From the NCBI RefSeq assembly GCF_013267355.1, contig NZ_CP053985.1, forward strand, positions 4,402,001 to 4,466,000: a stretch of 64,000 nucleotides of DNA, read 5' to 3'. A model generated the notes under the pieces. That model had not been told where the DNA came from. It saw only the letters and a program-made list of their open reading frames with translations, and did no database searches. Below, piece after piece: positions 54,482-64,000 of this stretch. The position numbers and the translations under genes were made by a program. Each line of letters opens with the position of its first letter. Position 1 is the first letter of the stretch. The stretch is from Achromobacter pestifer. GTDB lineage: Bacteria > Pseudomonadota > Gammaproteobacteria > Burkholderiales > Burkholderiaceae_B.

Positions 54482-54920
54482 CGCGCTTCCCGGATCTCGC
54501 ACGCCTGCTGTCCGGTCTCCATGAGCGCTACATCCTGGTCGGTTCCGCAGTTGACCTCATTGAGGTCGAGGATGCCGGGACGGGCGACCACGCCCAATAT
54601 GCCGATGGCTCCCGTCTGACGAGGCTAAATGTTGCCTGTCGATTTTTCCCGCTAGCCGACCCATCGCATTAATGCGGAATACGTCAATTTATTGCAATGT
54701 TATCAGTTGTAACTCAAAAAAAGCCCTTATGCCATAAGCAGATATACCTAGTTTCAGGTATAGACGAAGAGTTTCAATCCTCGTCTAATGCTTGCAGTCA
54801 ATAGACAAAATGATGCATTGACTTGAGCGAAAAAGGCTGCTTATCAGCAACAGTGTATGCAATCTTTACGCGATGCTCGGGTTGGTGAATGGCGAAAAAA
54901 CAGGCAAGGAGGGTAGAGGC
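54482..54920. other. AT-rich gap before the sapC operon
   Basis: About 440 bp without a gene. The part 54670-54850 is markedly AT-rich for this chromosome and is the probable promoter and long 5' leader of the sapC-tolC-adhesin locus. It contains GTCAATTTATTG (54683-54694), the same 12-mer found at 49629-49640 beside the IclR operator. No known riboswitch fold is recognised. Confidence 0.4.
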
Positions 54921-55691
54921 ATGTCAGCGACTGTGTTTTATGAACGGGCTGTGGCGCTGGATCGGGCGGCGCACCAGGACACCAAGATCCAGATTCAGCC
55001 GGATCATTACGCATTCGCGCAGGACACGAATGCTTTGCCCATCGCCGCCAGCGAGTTCGCGGATGCCGGCCGCCACTATCCCATCGTGTTCGTGGGTGAC
55101 GACGCCGGTAATTTCCACGTGGCCGTGCTGCTGGGGCTGGAAGACAAGTCCAATCTGTTCGTGACCGAGCTGGGCACCTGGAAGGCCGACACCTACGTGC
55201 CCGCTTTTGCCCGTCGTTATCCCTTCGTGCTGGGCACCACGGCCGAGGCCGACCGCCTGGCCGTGTGCATCGACGAGTCCTATCCCGGCGTCAATGCCGC
55301 GGATGGCGTGGCCTTGTTCGAGGACGGCAAGGAAACCGGTTACCTGACGCAGATGATGGAATTCCTGCGGGTGTTCCAGGGCGAGATGGAACTGACCAAG
55401 AACATGGCTCAGCGCCTGAACGAGCTGGGCTTGCTCACGGCCAAGACCATCACGATTTCGCAGGCCGACGGCGACCGCTATCTGAGCGGCTTCTGGGTCG
55501 TGGACGAGCAGAAGTTTGCCGGCATCGATGACGCCCGCGTGCTCGAACTGCACCGCGCCGGCATCATGCGCCTGATCGAACTGCATCGCGCCTCGCTGGG
55601 CAACGTCCAGCGCCTGGCGATGCAGCTGGACGAGCAGCGCCGCCTGAAGGCACAGCAGCAGGACGCCGCGCCCGTCGAGTCCGCGGCCTGA
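54921..55691 (+). CDS. SapC-family protein
   Basis: 256 aa from ATG 54921, with AGGAGG upstream. SapC-family marks are HYAFAQDTNALPIAASEFADAGRHYPIVFVGDD, FVTELGTWKADTYVPAFARRYPFVLG and the final DEQKFAGIDDARVLELHRAGIMRLIELHRASLGN. The family was named from Campylobacter S-layer work but is common in proteobacteria, often beside large secreted proteins; its biochemical role is not established. Here it leads an operon with an unknown gene and a TolC-like protein, upstream of a giant repeat protein. Confidence 0.85.
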   Translation: MSATVFYERAVALDRAAHQDTKIQIQPDHYAFAQDTNALPIAASEFADAGRHYPIVFVGDDAGNFHVAVLLGLEDKSNLFVTELGTWKADTYVPAFARRYPFVLGTTAEADRLAVCIDESYPGVNAADGVALFEDGKETGYLTQMMEFLRVFQGEMELTKNMAQRLNELGLLTAKTITISQADGDRYLSGFWVVDEQKFAGIDDARVLELHRAGIMRLIELHRASLGNVQRLAMQLDEQRRLKAQQQDAAPVESAA

Positions 55692-55707
55692 TTCCCGCCG
55701 CTGGGCC

Positions 55708-56577
55708 ATGCTGACCGCCACATTGACTCCCGCGATCGGCCCGGCCCCCAGCCAAGCCGGCGCCGAACCCGAGATCCACATCCCCCTGCATACGCTGCGG
55801 GGGGAGCAGCGGATCTGGGCGGACCGCCTGCTCGCGGTCTTCAAGGATAGGCGGATCGACGGGGTCGAATGGTCGATGAAGTTCTCGGCCGCGGGCCTGG
55901 TCGGCAATCGCTTCATGCTGGGCATACAGCGCGAAAACTGGCGCCAGCTGGATCTGGCCACCTTGTCGCGCGCGCTCGCCATGCCTCAGTCGCTGTGGAT
56001 GCGGGTCGCGCAGGACATGGAGCACGCGCGTGCCATGTTCTTCGCCTACGAGCCCGATGGCGCGGCCGGCACGTACCGCGTCTACCTGGAGTTCATGCCC
56101 ACGCCCGAGGCGTTGCGCCAGCACGGCGTCCTGCCCCTGGGCTGCGGCTACAAATGGCATCCGGCGACGCAGCGCGAGGCGGCGGTGACGGCTTACCGCA
56201 TGCGCTATCTGCAAGACCGTGCGGCATTCGATGCGCACCTGGAACCTTATCTGGCCAGGCTTGCCAACCCGGTGCTGCGGCAGGTCGCGCAAACCATCGT
56301 GGCGCAGGCTTGCGGGCAGGCCGATCCGGCGGGCTTCATGTTCCTGGAAGTGGACGAGGCCGATACCCGGCGCGATTCGTTCACGGTGACTTTTCGTGGG
56401 GCTGACCTGCCGTTGCGGGCGTTCATTCCCGATCTTCTGCGTCTGGCCGCCAGTCTGGCTTTGGCGGAAAGCGATGTTCTTGGTTTCCTGCTGCCCGACG
56501 AACCCCGCAGCCTTTACAGCCTGGCTGCGGGCGCCGCGCGCGACGGACATGAATTCTTGACTGTTTACTATGACTGA
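55708..56577 (+). CDS. Hypothetical protein of the secretion locus
   Basis: 289 aa without a signal peptide or membrane helix. Segments include RRIDGVEWSMKFSAAGLVGNRFMLGIQRENW and a long Ala-rich helical middle. It ends in DEFLTVYYD-type sequence overlapping the TolC-like gene by 8 bp, implying translational coupling. No domain is recognised. Its constant position between sapC and the outer-membrane gene suggests a cytosolic role in making or delivering the giant protein. Confidence 0.6.
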   Translation: MLTATLTPAIGPAPSQAGAEPEIHIPLHTLRGEQRIWADRLLAVFKDRRIDGVEWSMKFSAAGLVGNRFMLGIQRENWRQLDLATLSRALAMPQSLWMRVAQDMEHARAMFFAYEPDGAAGTYRVYLEFMPTPEALRQHGVLPLGCGYKWHPATQREAAVTAYRMRYLQDRAAFDAHLEPYLARLANPVLRQVAQTIVAQACGQADPAGFMFLEVDEADTRRDSFTVTFRGADLPLRAFIPDLLRLAASLALAESDVLGFLLPDEPRSLYSLAAGAARDGHEFLTVYYD

Positions 56578-58216
56578 TAACGACAAGTTTTTCTTCCGTC
56601 CGGCGCTCGCGCGGCAGGGCATGCTGGTGGCGGCGGTCATGGGCGCATTGAGCATGGCGGGCTGCGCTTCGCGCGGCCCGGCGACGCCGGCGGCATCCGC
56701 GCCAGCCACTGCGACGACGCCGGCGGCTTCTGCGGCGCCGCAAACCGAAAGCGGCCCGCTCAAGCTGGGGGAGCCCACGCCCCAGGAGGATTCCGGCTTC
56801 GGCAAGACGACGCCCAGCGCCCAGATGGACGAAGTCGCGCCCGCGCCCGCGCCGCGCTTCGACGAGAACACCGTGTTCCCGGCGCCCGCGTCGTATCTGG
56901 CGCAAGACATGCCGGCGTACAACGGCGCGCAGCTGCCGGACCAGTCCGATCCCATGACGCTGGACCAGATCTACATGATGGCGCTGCAGAACGACCCGCA
57001 GATGCAGGGGGCCTACCAGGAACTGCAGGCCGTGGGCTATGGCGTGATCTCCGCGCGCGCGGGCCTTCTGCCCAGCGTGAGCGGCGAAGTCAATCGCAGC
57101 CGCGTCCGCCAGAACGTGGTCGACAGCGAAAACACCGTCTACCAGACCGGCCGCGCCAACTGGGCCGAGAATGGCTGGGCGCTGACCCTGAACCAGCCGA
57201 TCTTCGAGCTGGGCGCTTATCACAAGTGGCGCCAGTCGCAGGAGGCCGAGCGCAAGGAAGTGGCCAGCTACGCCTACGCGCAGCAAGACCTGATGCTGCG
57301 CACGGCAACCGCCTATCTCAGCGTGCTGGCCGCGCAGGACCAGATCGACCTGACCGAGGCGGAGCGCCGCACTACCCAGAAGCAGAAGGAGCTGGTGCAG
57401 GCGCGCTTTCACAGCGGCCAGGAAACCCGCGTCGGCCTGAGCGAAGTGCAGGCTCGCCTGGACATCCAGGATGCCAACACATTGCTGGCAAGGAACGACT
57501 ACCTGGACAAGCAGCAGGCCGTGCAGGAGATCGTCGGCTACGGCAACCTGAAGCTGCGTCCGGTGCGCAAGGACCTGCCGATGACGCTGCCGGTGCCCAA
57601 CGATCCCCAGACCTGGCTGCGCACGGCGTTGGACCAGAACTGGTCGATCCGCGCGGCCTCGGCGGGTGTGGCGGTGGCGGAAAAGGAAGTGTCGGTACAG
57701 AAGGCTGGCTACTACCCCAGCGTCAATCTGCGCGCTTCCACCGGCCGCAACGAAACCGGCGGCAGCCTGTTCGGCGGCGGCAGCACGGTTGCCGACACCC
57801 GCTTCACGGTGAATCTGTCGGTGCCGATCTTTCAGGGCGGCTACACGTATGGCATGAGCCACGCGGCCGCGAGCCGCCTGAGCGCGGCTTCGTCCGACCT
57901 GAGCCTGACGCGCCGCAAAGTGCAGCGCCAGGTGTTCTCGTCGTTCCAGAACATCGTGATCGGCATCGATCGGATCAAGGCGCTGAACAGCTCGGTGGAA
58001 TCGTTCGAACTGGCGCTGAAGCTCAAGGAAGAGGGCTTCCAGGCGGGGCTGAATGACATCGTCAGCGTGCTGGACGCATCGCGCAATCTGTACAACGCCA
58101 AGCGTCAACAGGCCGAGGCTGGGTACAACTTCTTGCTGGATGGGCTGAAGCTCAAGCAGGCGGCCGGCACGCTGAACGCGGCGGACATCGCGGCGATCAG
58201 CCAGCAGATGCTGTAG
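56570..58216 (+). CDS. TolC-family outer-membrane lipoprotein
   Basis: 548 aa. The N-terminal signal with lipobox LSMAGC puts the lipidated Cys at residue 32. A Pro/Ala-rich linker of about 90 residues is followed by two outer-membrane-efflux repeats: MALQNDPQMQGAYQELQAVGYGVISARAGLLPSV, and the second near AVAEKEVSVQKAGYYPSVNLRASTGRNETGG. It should form the trimeric exit duct of a type I secretion or efflux system. The ABC transporter and membrane-fusion partners are not within the window and may lie past the giant gene. Context points to adhesin export. Confidence 0.87.
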   Translation: MTDNDKFFFRPALARQGMLVAAVMGALSMAGCASRGPATPAASAPATATTPAASAAPQTESGPLKLGEPTPQEDSGFGKTTPSAQMDEVAPAPAPRFDENTVFPAPASYLAQDMPAYNGAQLPDQSDPMTLDQIYMMALQNDPQMQGAYQELQAVGYGVISARAGLLPSVSGEVNRSRVRQNVVDSENTVYQTGRANWAENGWALTLNQPIFELGAYHKWRQSQEAERKEVASYAYAQQDLMLRTATAYLSVLAAQDQIDLTEAERRTTQKQKELVQARFHSGQETRVGLSEVQARLDIQDANTLLARNDYLDKQQAVQEIVGYGNLKLRPVRKDLPMTLPVPNDPQTWLRTALDQNWSIRAASAGVAVAEKEVSVQKAGYYPSVNLRASTGRNETGGSLFGGGSTVADTRFTVNLSVPIFQGGYTYGMSHAAASRLSAASSDLSLTRRKVQRQVFSSFQNIVIGIDRIKALNSSVESFELALKLKEEGFQAGLNDIVSVLDASRNLYNAKRQQAEAGYNFLLDGLKLKQAAGTLNAADIAAISQQML

Positions 58217-58350
58217 CACAAGAGGGGGGCTTGCGGCACGACACGCAGGCCGGGGTGGTACGCAGGCAAGACAACAGCAGGGCCATCCGGCGGTCAGCCG
58301 GATGGCTCGGAATCGTTTAAATCAGGGCGTTTCATGCGCCCGCATAAGAA

Positions 58351-61300
58351 ATGTCGAGCGACGATATGAGCATGAAGAAACTGGCGCGCAAACTCTGGAC
58401 CGGCCGTTCCTCCCGCGAGGTGCAGCAGTCCCTGTTCCGCAGGCGGCCGCTCTTCGAGGCGCTGGAGCGCCGTTATCTCATGTCGGCCGAACTGCTGGTG
58501 CCGCCGCCTCCGCCCACGAGCGACCAGGCTCCCGTGGTGGCGCCCGCCGACCCCGCGGCCGGCGCCCAGGGCAAGAAGCCCAGCGCGCCCGGCTCGCATC
58601 CCTATCTGGTGGAACGGGCTGCCTTCAAGGCCGTCACGCAGCACAGCGAGATGCTGACGCTGGAGCAGTACGCCAAGGCCAACGCCACGCGCCAGGGCGA
58701 CGCCAAGGCCTGGCTGCCTGGGCAGGAGTCCAGCCAGCCCAAGCCGGCCGCGAATATCCCCGGCTACACCACGAACTCCGAACAGACGCCGGTGCGCCAG
58801 ATCATCTTCGTGGATCCGGCGGTGGACAATGCCGAGCAGATTGTCCAGGGCCTGTACGGCCTGATCAGCGGTAAGACGGAAGGCCTGGACGGGTTGGCCA
58901 GGCCCACCGGCGATGGCCCGCAATTGCAGGTGCTGCGCAGCCACGACACCGAGATCATCGTGCTGGATGGCCGCTATGACGGCGTGGACCAGATTACGCA
59001 GGTGCTGGGCCAGCACCGGGACCTGGCCGCGGTGCAGATCATGAGCCACGGCAGCGTGGGATCCCTGACGCTGGGCACGGCCACCCTGGGTTCGGGCCAG
59101 CTGGATGCCTACAAGAACCAGTTGCGCGCCTGGGGCGACGCCATGTCGGAAGATGGCGACATCCTGCTCTACGGCTGCAACGTGGCGGCCGGCCGCGGCG
59201 GCATCGCCTTCGTCGACAGCCTCGCGGCCATCACGCGCGCCGACGTGGCGGCGGCCACCCACACGGTGGGCAGCGCCGCGTTGGGCGGCGACTGGGCGCT
59301 GGATTACCGCAACGGCGTGATCGATGCCAACACGGTGACGGTTGCCAGCTGGAACGGCGTGATGGCCAGCGCTGCCGGCCTGCAAAGCGGCGGCTCGACC
59401 CTGCAGGGTGTGGCGGTCAATGACCATTTGATCGGCTACGGCAGCAATAACACATTCGTGTTCGACAACAATTCGACCGCGGCGGTGACGACGATCGAAG
59501 TGCGCCAGGGAATGAAGCTGGAGAACGGCGTCTGGGTGCGCAACGAAGACGACGACAACAGCAACAACACGCTGGATTTCTCGGGCATCCGCGGCAACGT
59601 CACGGCTCTCATCAGCAACAACGATGCCTACCAGATCACATACTCGACGGTCGACGCTGGCAACAATTGGACCCAGCGCGTCGTCAACGTGGTGTTCAAG
59701 TCCGCCGATGGCTCGCAAAGCCTGAAGATCGGCGACAAGACCTTCAACCTGATCGGCACGGCCCAGAGCGGCAAGACGATACTGGACTACAGCGGCTATG
59801 CCACCGGCGTGACGGTGGACCTGTCCGGCCCCACGGCGGACTCCAATGGCGAAGAGATTCCGCCGCCGCCGCCGACCGGGTTCGGCTATGTGCGGGCGAT
59901 CAGCGGCGTCAAGGGTTCCACGCAAGGCGGCAACAGGATTACCGTGGTGGGCGACACCACGGTCACAATCAACAGCTCGCAAGACATCATCAAGGGTAGC
60001 GGCGGCGGCAACACCTACATCGCCGCCGGCGGCACCTTCGGTTTCAACCTGACCCAGCAGGCCGGCCAAAGCGGCAACACACTGGACCTTTCCCAATTCG
60101 GTGCAGACGTCACGGCTCGCGTGCAGACCGGCGGGGGCATCAGCGTTTTCATGGGCGCGGGCCTGGCGGCCGACGCAAGTGTCAACGGCCTGACGACCGC
60201 GCTGGTCAGCAATCTCGACGTGCAGATGTTCTTCGGCGTGGCGGGCAAGACCACGCTGGATTATTCGGCCTATGAAGACAACGTCACCGTCAACCTGAAC
60301 TTCCAGGACGGCAATACCGGCCTTTACGACGCCAGTGGCCTGGCGGGCGTGCTGAACATCAGCAACGTCATCGGCGCGGGCGGCGAGTACGGCAACGACA
60401 TCGTCGGCAGCCTGGGCGACAACATCATCACCGTGGCCAATAGCCGCGGCCAGAACCGCATCAGCGGCGGCGGTGGCAACGATCTGGTGATCGGCAACCT
60501 GGCCGTGGGCGGCGCAACCGAATACATCGCGGGCCTGGAAAGCGACGCCCTGCTCAGTGGCGACAAGACCTGGGCCACGTTGACGAATACGCAGCCGGGC
60601 GCGGGCAGCGCGACCACGGTGACCCTGCGCGGCGTGAACGCCGTAACCTTGCAGGACTACCGCACCATCGACGCCGCGGCTGCGGCGGGCAGCAGCAATC
60701 ACGCCGCCACCAGCGTCACGCTGGACGGCTCGAATTACCGTGGCGACCTGACCCTGATCGGCAGCGCCGGCGCCAACGTTTTGCGCGGCGGATTGGGCCA
60801 CAACGTTTTTACCGGCTACCAGGGTGCGAACGAACTGTGGGCGCAGGCCGGCGCACTCAGCAACACGCTGGATGAAAACGGTCAGTGGAACTACACCCTG
60901 ACCAACACGCAGCTATCGACGAGCTACGCTTCCGACGGCACGCCCTTGGGTACCGGGCTGCCGGTCCCGACCTTGAGCAACTCGCTGCATGGCACTTTCA
61001 GCGACGCGCGACTGAACGGCGGCCTGGGTTCGACGTTGATAGACGCGTCGGCCTTCAGTGGCAATACCGTGCTGGTCAGCGGCCTGATGGCGGGCGGCGT
61101 GATCCGCGCGGGCTCGGGCGACAACACCCGGCACCAGATCATGCTGCTGGGCGGCCGTTACGGTGTTTATGGCGGCGTGGGAGCCAATGCGACCACCGAA
61201 CTGGCGGTGGCGGCCGACGGCCTGACCGGCACGGACGGCACGGGATACAAGGCGCAGTTGGATATCAGCGGTGGCGTGGGCTATGTGTCGTTCCAGCAGG

Positions 61301-64000
61301 CGGGAGCCGCCGGCTGGATCAAGCGGACGTCCGACGAGACCCAGGCCACGGCATCGACGTATGCCGGCATCACCAGTGTGCGCGTCATCGGCGGCGAGTA
61401 TGGCAACTGGATCGATACCTCCAGGTTCGCCGGGACGGCGGTGCTGGACGGCACTGCGGGGCTGTCCAACTATTTCATCATCAGCAACGCCTACGCCACC
61501 CAGGTGATCGGGTCCGCGGGGGCGAACACGATAGAGCTGTCCACGGGCGGCAAGAGCGTGGCCCTGGACAACAGCCAGGTGAAGATCGGCTCGGTCGGGG
61601 CGCAGATCGGCAGCGCCTACACCAACGTCAACGACTTCCGCTTCGTGGTGGAAGGCAGCAGCGCCAACACGGTGGACACCACGGCCTACACGGGCGTGAC
61701 CACGCGGACCTACCTGTCGAATCTGACCTCGGGCTACACGCCGGCGGAAGGGCCGGCGCTGGCGTTCCTGTTTCCCAACCACGCCAACGCGCGGGTCGAC
61801 GTCGGCCTGGAAGGCGTGCGTACCATCCAGGATCTGCTCGACGCCATCGGCGCCGGCATCATGGTCAACGCGGCGGGCGAGCCGCTGCGCATCGCGGTCG
61901 GCGGGTCCAATGCCGGCAAGCTGATTCCGGCCAGCGACAGCACCACGCCCTGGGATTATCTCTACGCGCTGACGGCCAGCCTGGACGCGCAGGGGCGCCT
62001 CCAGATCGGCTACAGCCAGGCCGCGATCGCGGCCGGCTTCTCCGGTGTGTTCTCGCTGGCCCCTGGCATGCAGACGGCGCTGAATGCCGACGGCACGGTG
62101 TCGAACTCCACGGTCAGCCTGTCGGACGCAGCCTACAAGCTGGGCCTGATCGCCCAGGGCCAGGTGCAAAGCAGCTCCGACGGCGCCGGTATCCTGACCG
62201 GCGCGGCGCTCGCCATCGGCCATCAGACGCAGTTCGTGCTGGCGGGTTCCAACTCGGCCATCCGCTCGGGCGGCGGCGACAATACGTTCGTCGTGAATTA
62301 CGGCCAGCCTGCCCTGAACACCGGCGTCGGCAACAGCATCGCCACGCAAGCGGGGGCGCGCAACAGCCTGTTGGTCAGTACCAGTGTCGGCGCGGTGCTG
62401 TCGAATGGCAACGTGCATTACGTCGACGGTGGCTCAAATGCGAGCCTGGTGACGTTCGCGGGCGCGCTGTTCTCGGACGCCACGGTCATCGCCACCAACA
62501 CCAGCGGCGCGACCACGCTGGACGCCAGCGCCTGGACCCCGGCCGTCACACTGGCCACCCGCGGCGGCTATGACACGCTCAAGGGCAATACCAACAATGT
62601 GTCGTTCGTGGTGACGCAGCCGGCGGACACCGCCGGCGGCAGCGTGACCGTGACGTTGGCGTCCAACAGCGGCAGCGGCAACAGCCTGCAGGTCATGGCG
62701 CTGGGCGGCAGCGCCGCCTTGTCGAACCTGATCTCCACCACCGGCACCATCGCCGGGGTGACGCTGGGCGCGAACACGGACAAGCTGGACTACGTGCTGG
62801 ACATCGGTAGCGGCACGCTGGATCAGGCGCTGACGGTCGGCGGCCGCAACGTGATCATCCGCGGCCAGTCGTATTCGGTGCTGCAGAACATCACGCTGGA
62901 TGCGGGCTACGCCCTGCGTCTGGAAGGCGAGAAAATCACCGTCGGCGCCAGCAGCGGCGCCAACATCGTGCTGGCGGCCGGCGCGGTCGAACTGGCCGCG
63001 CAGCGCTACCGTCCGTGGCGCAGCGCGGTGGCCCAGATCTACAAGCTGGATGCCGCCATCACGATCAACAACGCGACCTTGTGGGCCAAGGATACGGGCG
63101 GATCCGGCGTCAGCCTGACCAGCAAGATCGACAGCAAGGACTACGACCTGGATCCGCTGATCAAGAACGGCGCGAACCAGGGCGGCGTGCTGGGCACGCT
63201 GGCGAGCGGCGTGAACTCGGCCTTCGACGCCTTGCTGAAGTTCCTGGACGGCGCCGGCGCCATGGCGGCCTGGGCCGGCATCGAATACAACTCGTCGATC
63301 AAGGTCGGCACGCAGGCGCGCCTGGTGTCCAACGGCGATGTGACCATCACGTCCACCACGTCGGCCACGGTCAAGCTGAGCCCGCTGGTCGCCAAGATCG
63401 CCGGCATCGCCGTGGGCGTGCTGCAGAACAAGTCCACCATCGATGTGCAGGGCACGGTGATCGCGTCCCGCGCGATCACGATCAAGTCCGACCTGACCAA
63501 CGAGATGGAGATCGGGTTGCTGCCGGGCCACGTGGGCGCGGTGCCGGCGGTGATAGGCGTGGGCGTGGCGGTGATCATCAGCGAATCCACCGTGCACATA
63601 GGCACGGGCGCGAGGCTGGAAACGGGTCTGCTGCATACCGCCAATCCGGACACCGGCACCGTCAGCGGCGTGGGCGGAGACGTCACGATCCAGGCGCTGA
63701 CCAGCCACAAGAGCACGATTTCCATAACCGCCGCCGGCGCGATGGCCGAAAGCGACGACACCAAGCCGGTGACCGGCGCCGACGGCAAGATCGATCCGTC
63801 CAAGGAGACGGGCAAGTACAAGGCCGGCTACGCCAAGGTCGGCGTGGCGGTGGGCTTTGCGTACAACCGACTGACCACCGAAGCCTATATGGACGGCACG
63901 GTGGTGACGCGCAATGCGGGCAAGGTGACCGTCGAGGCCCGGGCGCAGGACGCCGGCAGCGCGATCGCCGTCAAGACCATCCTGGGCGGCCGCGCGGCCA
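58351..64000 (+). CDS. Giant repeat protein with LEPR-XLL and DUF4347 domains (partial)
   Basis: Open from ATG 58351 to the window end, at least 1,883 codons, with no stop. Residues about 35-48 (FEALERRYLMSAELL) match the LEPR-XLL-type N-terminal motif of large secreted proteins. Residues 151-322 form a DUF4347 domain (IIFVDPAVDN, VQIMSHGSVGSLTLG, ILLYGCNVAAG, LGGDWALDY). Thereafter Gly/Asn/Thr-rich beta repeats recur with a T-LD-S-Y/F core (TLDFSG, TLDLSQF, TLDYSAY, TLDASAW) and RTX-like GGGGNDLVIGN. It is probably a type I-secreted surface protein or adhesin exported with the TolC-like protein upstream. Confidence 0.85.
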   Translation, partial: MSSDDMSMKKLARKLWTGRSSREVQQSLFRRRPLFEALERRYLMSAELLVPPPPPTSDQAPVVAPADPAAGAQGKKPSAPGSHPYLVERAAFKAVTQHSEMLTLEQYAKANATRQGDAKAWLPGQESSQPKPAANIPGYTTNSEQTPVRQIIFVDPAVDNAEQIVQGLYGLISGKTEGLDGLARPTGDGPQLQVLRSHDTEIIVLDGRYDGVDQITQVLGQHRDLAAVQIMSHGSVGSLTLGTATLGSGQLDAYKNQLRAWGDAMSEDGDILLYGCNVAAGRGGIAFVDSLAAITRADVAAATHTVGSAALGGDWALDYRNGVIDANTVTVASWNGVMASAAGLQSGGSTLQGVAVNDHLIGYGSNNTFVFDNNSTAAVTTIEVRQGMKLENGVWVRNEDDDNSNNTLDFSGIRGNVTALISNNDAYQITYSTVDAGNNWTQRVVNVVFKSADGSQSLKIGDKTFNLIGTAQSGKTILDYSGYATGVTVDLSGPTADSNGEEIPPPPPTGFGYVRAISGVKGSTQGGNRITVVGDTTVTINSSQDIIKGSGGGNTYIAAGGTFGFNLTQQAGQSGNTLDLSQFGADVTARVQTGGGISVFMGAGLAADASVNGLTTALVSNLDVQMFFGVAGKTTLDYSAYEDNVTVNLNFQDGNTGLYDASGLAGVLNISNVIGAGGEYGNDIVGSLGDNIITVANSRGQNRISGGGGNDLVIGNLAVGGATEYIAGLESDALLSGDKTWATLTNTQPGAGSATTVTLRGVNAVTLQDYRTIDAAAAAGSSNHAATSVTLDGSNYRGDLTLIGSAGANVLRGGLGHNVFTGYQGANELWAQAGALSNTLDENGQWNYTLTNTQLSTSYASDGTPLGTGLPVPTLSNSLHGTFSDARLNGGLGSTLIDASAFSGNTVLVSGLMAGGVIRAGSGDNTRHQIMLLGGRYGVYGGVGANATTELAVAADGLTGTDGTGYKAQLDISGGVGYVSFQQAGAAGWIKRTSDETQATASTYAGITSVRVIGGEYGNWIDTSRFAGTAVLDGTAGLSNYFIISNAYATQVIGSAGANTIELSTGGKSVALDNSQVKIGSVGAQIGSAYTNVNDFRFVVEGSSANTVDTTAYTGVTTRTYLSNLTSGYTPAEGPALAFLFPNHANARVDVGLEGVRTIQDLLDAIGAGIMVNAAGEPLRIAVGGSNAGKLIPASDSTTPWDYLYALTASLDAQGRLQIGYSQAAIAAGFSGVFSLAPGMQTALNADGTVSNSTVSLSDAAYKLGLIAQGQVQSSSDGAGILTGAALAIGHQTQFVLAGSNSAIRSGGGDNTFVVNYGQPALNTGVGNSIATQAGARNSLLVSTSVGAVLSNGNVHYVDGGSNASLVTFAGALFSDATVIATNTSGATTLDASAWTPAVTLATRGGYDTLKGNTNNVSFVVTQPADTAGGSVTVTLASNSGSGNSLQVMALGGSAALSNLISTTGTIAGVTLGANTDKLDYVLDIGSGTLDQALTVGGRNVIIRGQSYSVLQNITLDAGYALRLEGEKITVGASSGANIVLAAGAVELAAQRYRPWRSAVAQIYKLDAAITINNATLWAKDTGGSGVSLTSKIDSKDYDLDPLIKNGANQGGVLGTLASGVNSAFDALLKFLDGAGAMAAWAGIEYNSSIKVGTQARLVSNGDVTITSTTSATVKLSPLVAKIAGIAVGVLQNKSTIDVQGTVIASRAITIKSDLTNEMEIGLLPGHVGAVPAVIGVGVAVIISESTVHIGTGARLETGLLHTANPDTGTVSGVGGDVTIQALTSHKSTISITAAGAMAESDDTKPVTGADGKIDPSKETGKYKAGYAKVGVAVGFAYNRLTTEAYMDGTVVTRNAGKVTVEARAQDAGSAIAVKTILGGRAA

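Noticed and set aside
60885..62573. 562-codon plus-strand frame inside the giant gene
   Set aside because: It overlaps the DUF4347 repeat protein frame in another phase. Its translation is Arg/Gly/Asp-rich without motifs, while the 58351 frame shows regular beta repeats.

Overview
The window looks like chromosome of a GC-rich betaproteobacterium of the Alcaligenaceae (Achromobacter or Bordetella type). The order ftsH-folP-glmM, then ppx/ppk and pstSCAB, a tRNA-Pro(UGG) with encoded CCA, a Bug-type solute receptor and the codon usage all fit. The assignment rests on recognised gene order and family likeness, not on a search.

Left host block (1-13,620): ftsH, folP and glmM form a tight co-directional run. 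A GNAT acyltransferase resembling OlsB follows. A phosphate block comes next: ppx (minus strand), ppk and the Pst phosphate transporter pstS-pstC-pstA-pstB. Pho-box-like direct repeats lie before ppk and before pstS. The block ends in a strong terminator and tRNA-Pro.

Prophage (13,573-36,588, about 23 kb): a P2-like element sits in the 3' part of tRNA-Pro. It is bounded by a 50-bp direct repeat with one mismatch. Its left arm carries AlpA/primase/Ogr-type genes, a repressor and a 20-bp palindromic operator. The middle carries tail genes D, U, T, E/E' (with a T7 frameshift site), FII, FI, a fibre-assembly gene and H. Then come gene fragments, and then the terminase and portal genes. The element is clearly defective. 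I infer three internal deletions: inside the primase; from a lysis-region membrane gene into gene I; and from gene L into gene P (scaffold, capsid and small terminase lost). Between portal and integrase lies an accessory zone. It holds a two-TM protein, a 302-bp block of GGTTAGG repeats bounded by 29-bp inverted repeats, and a HEPN-like plus HNH-like gene pair. This zone is the best candidate for something undescribed.

Right host block (36,589-54,448): a TetR regulator faces a CYP108-like P450, a phthalate-family-type reductase, an aldehyde dehydrogenase and an SDR. Small genes of unclear role follow, including a truncated trypsin-like protein. Next is an IclR regulator with divergent thiolase/FadB-like/Bug genes on one side and acyl-CoA dehydrogenase, CoA ligase and acyl-CoA dehydrogenase genes on the other. 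Together these could oxidise a methyl group to the acid, load it on CoA and beta-oxidise it, as in terpenoid catabolism. The substrate is not knowable from the sequence alone.

Right end (54,921-64,000): a SapC-family gene, an unknown gene, a TolC-family lipoprotein and the first 1,883 codons of a giant repeat protein. The giant protein has an LEPR-XLL-like N terminus and a DUF4347 domain, and runs off the window. This looks like a type I secretion and surface protein locus.
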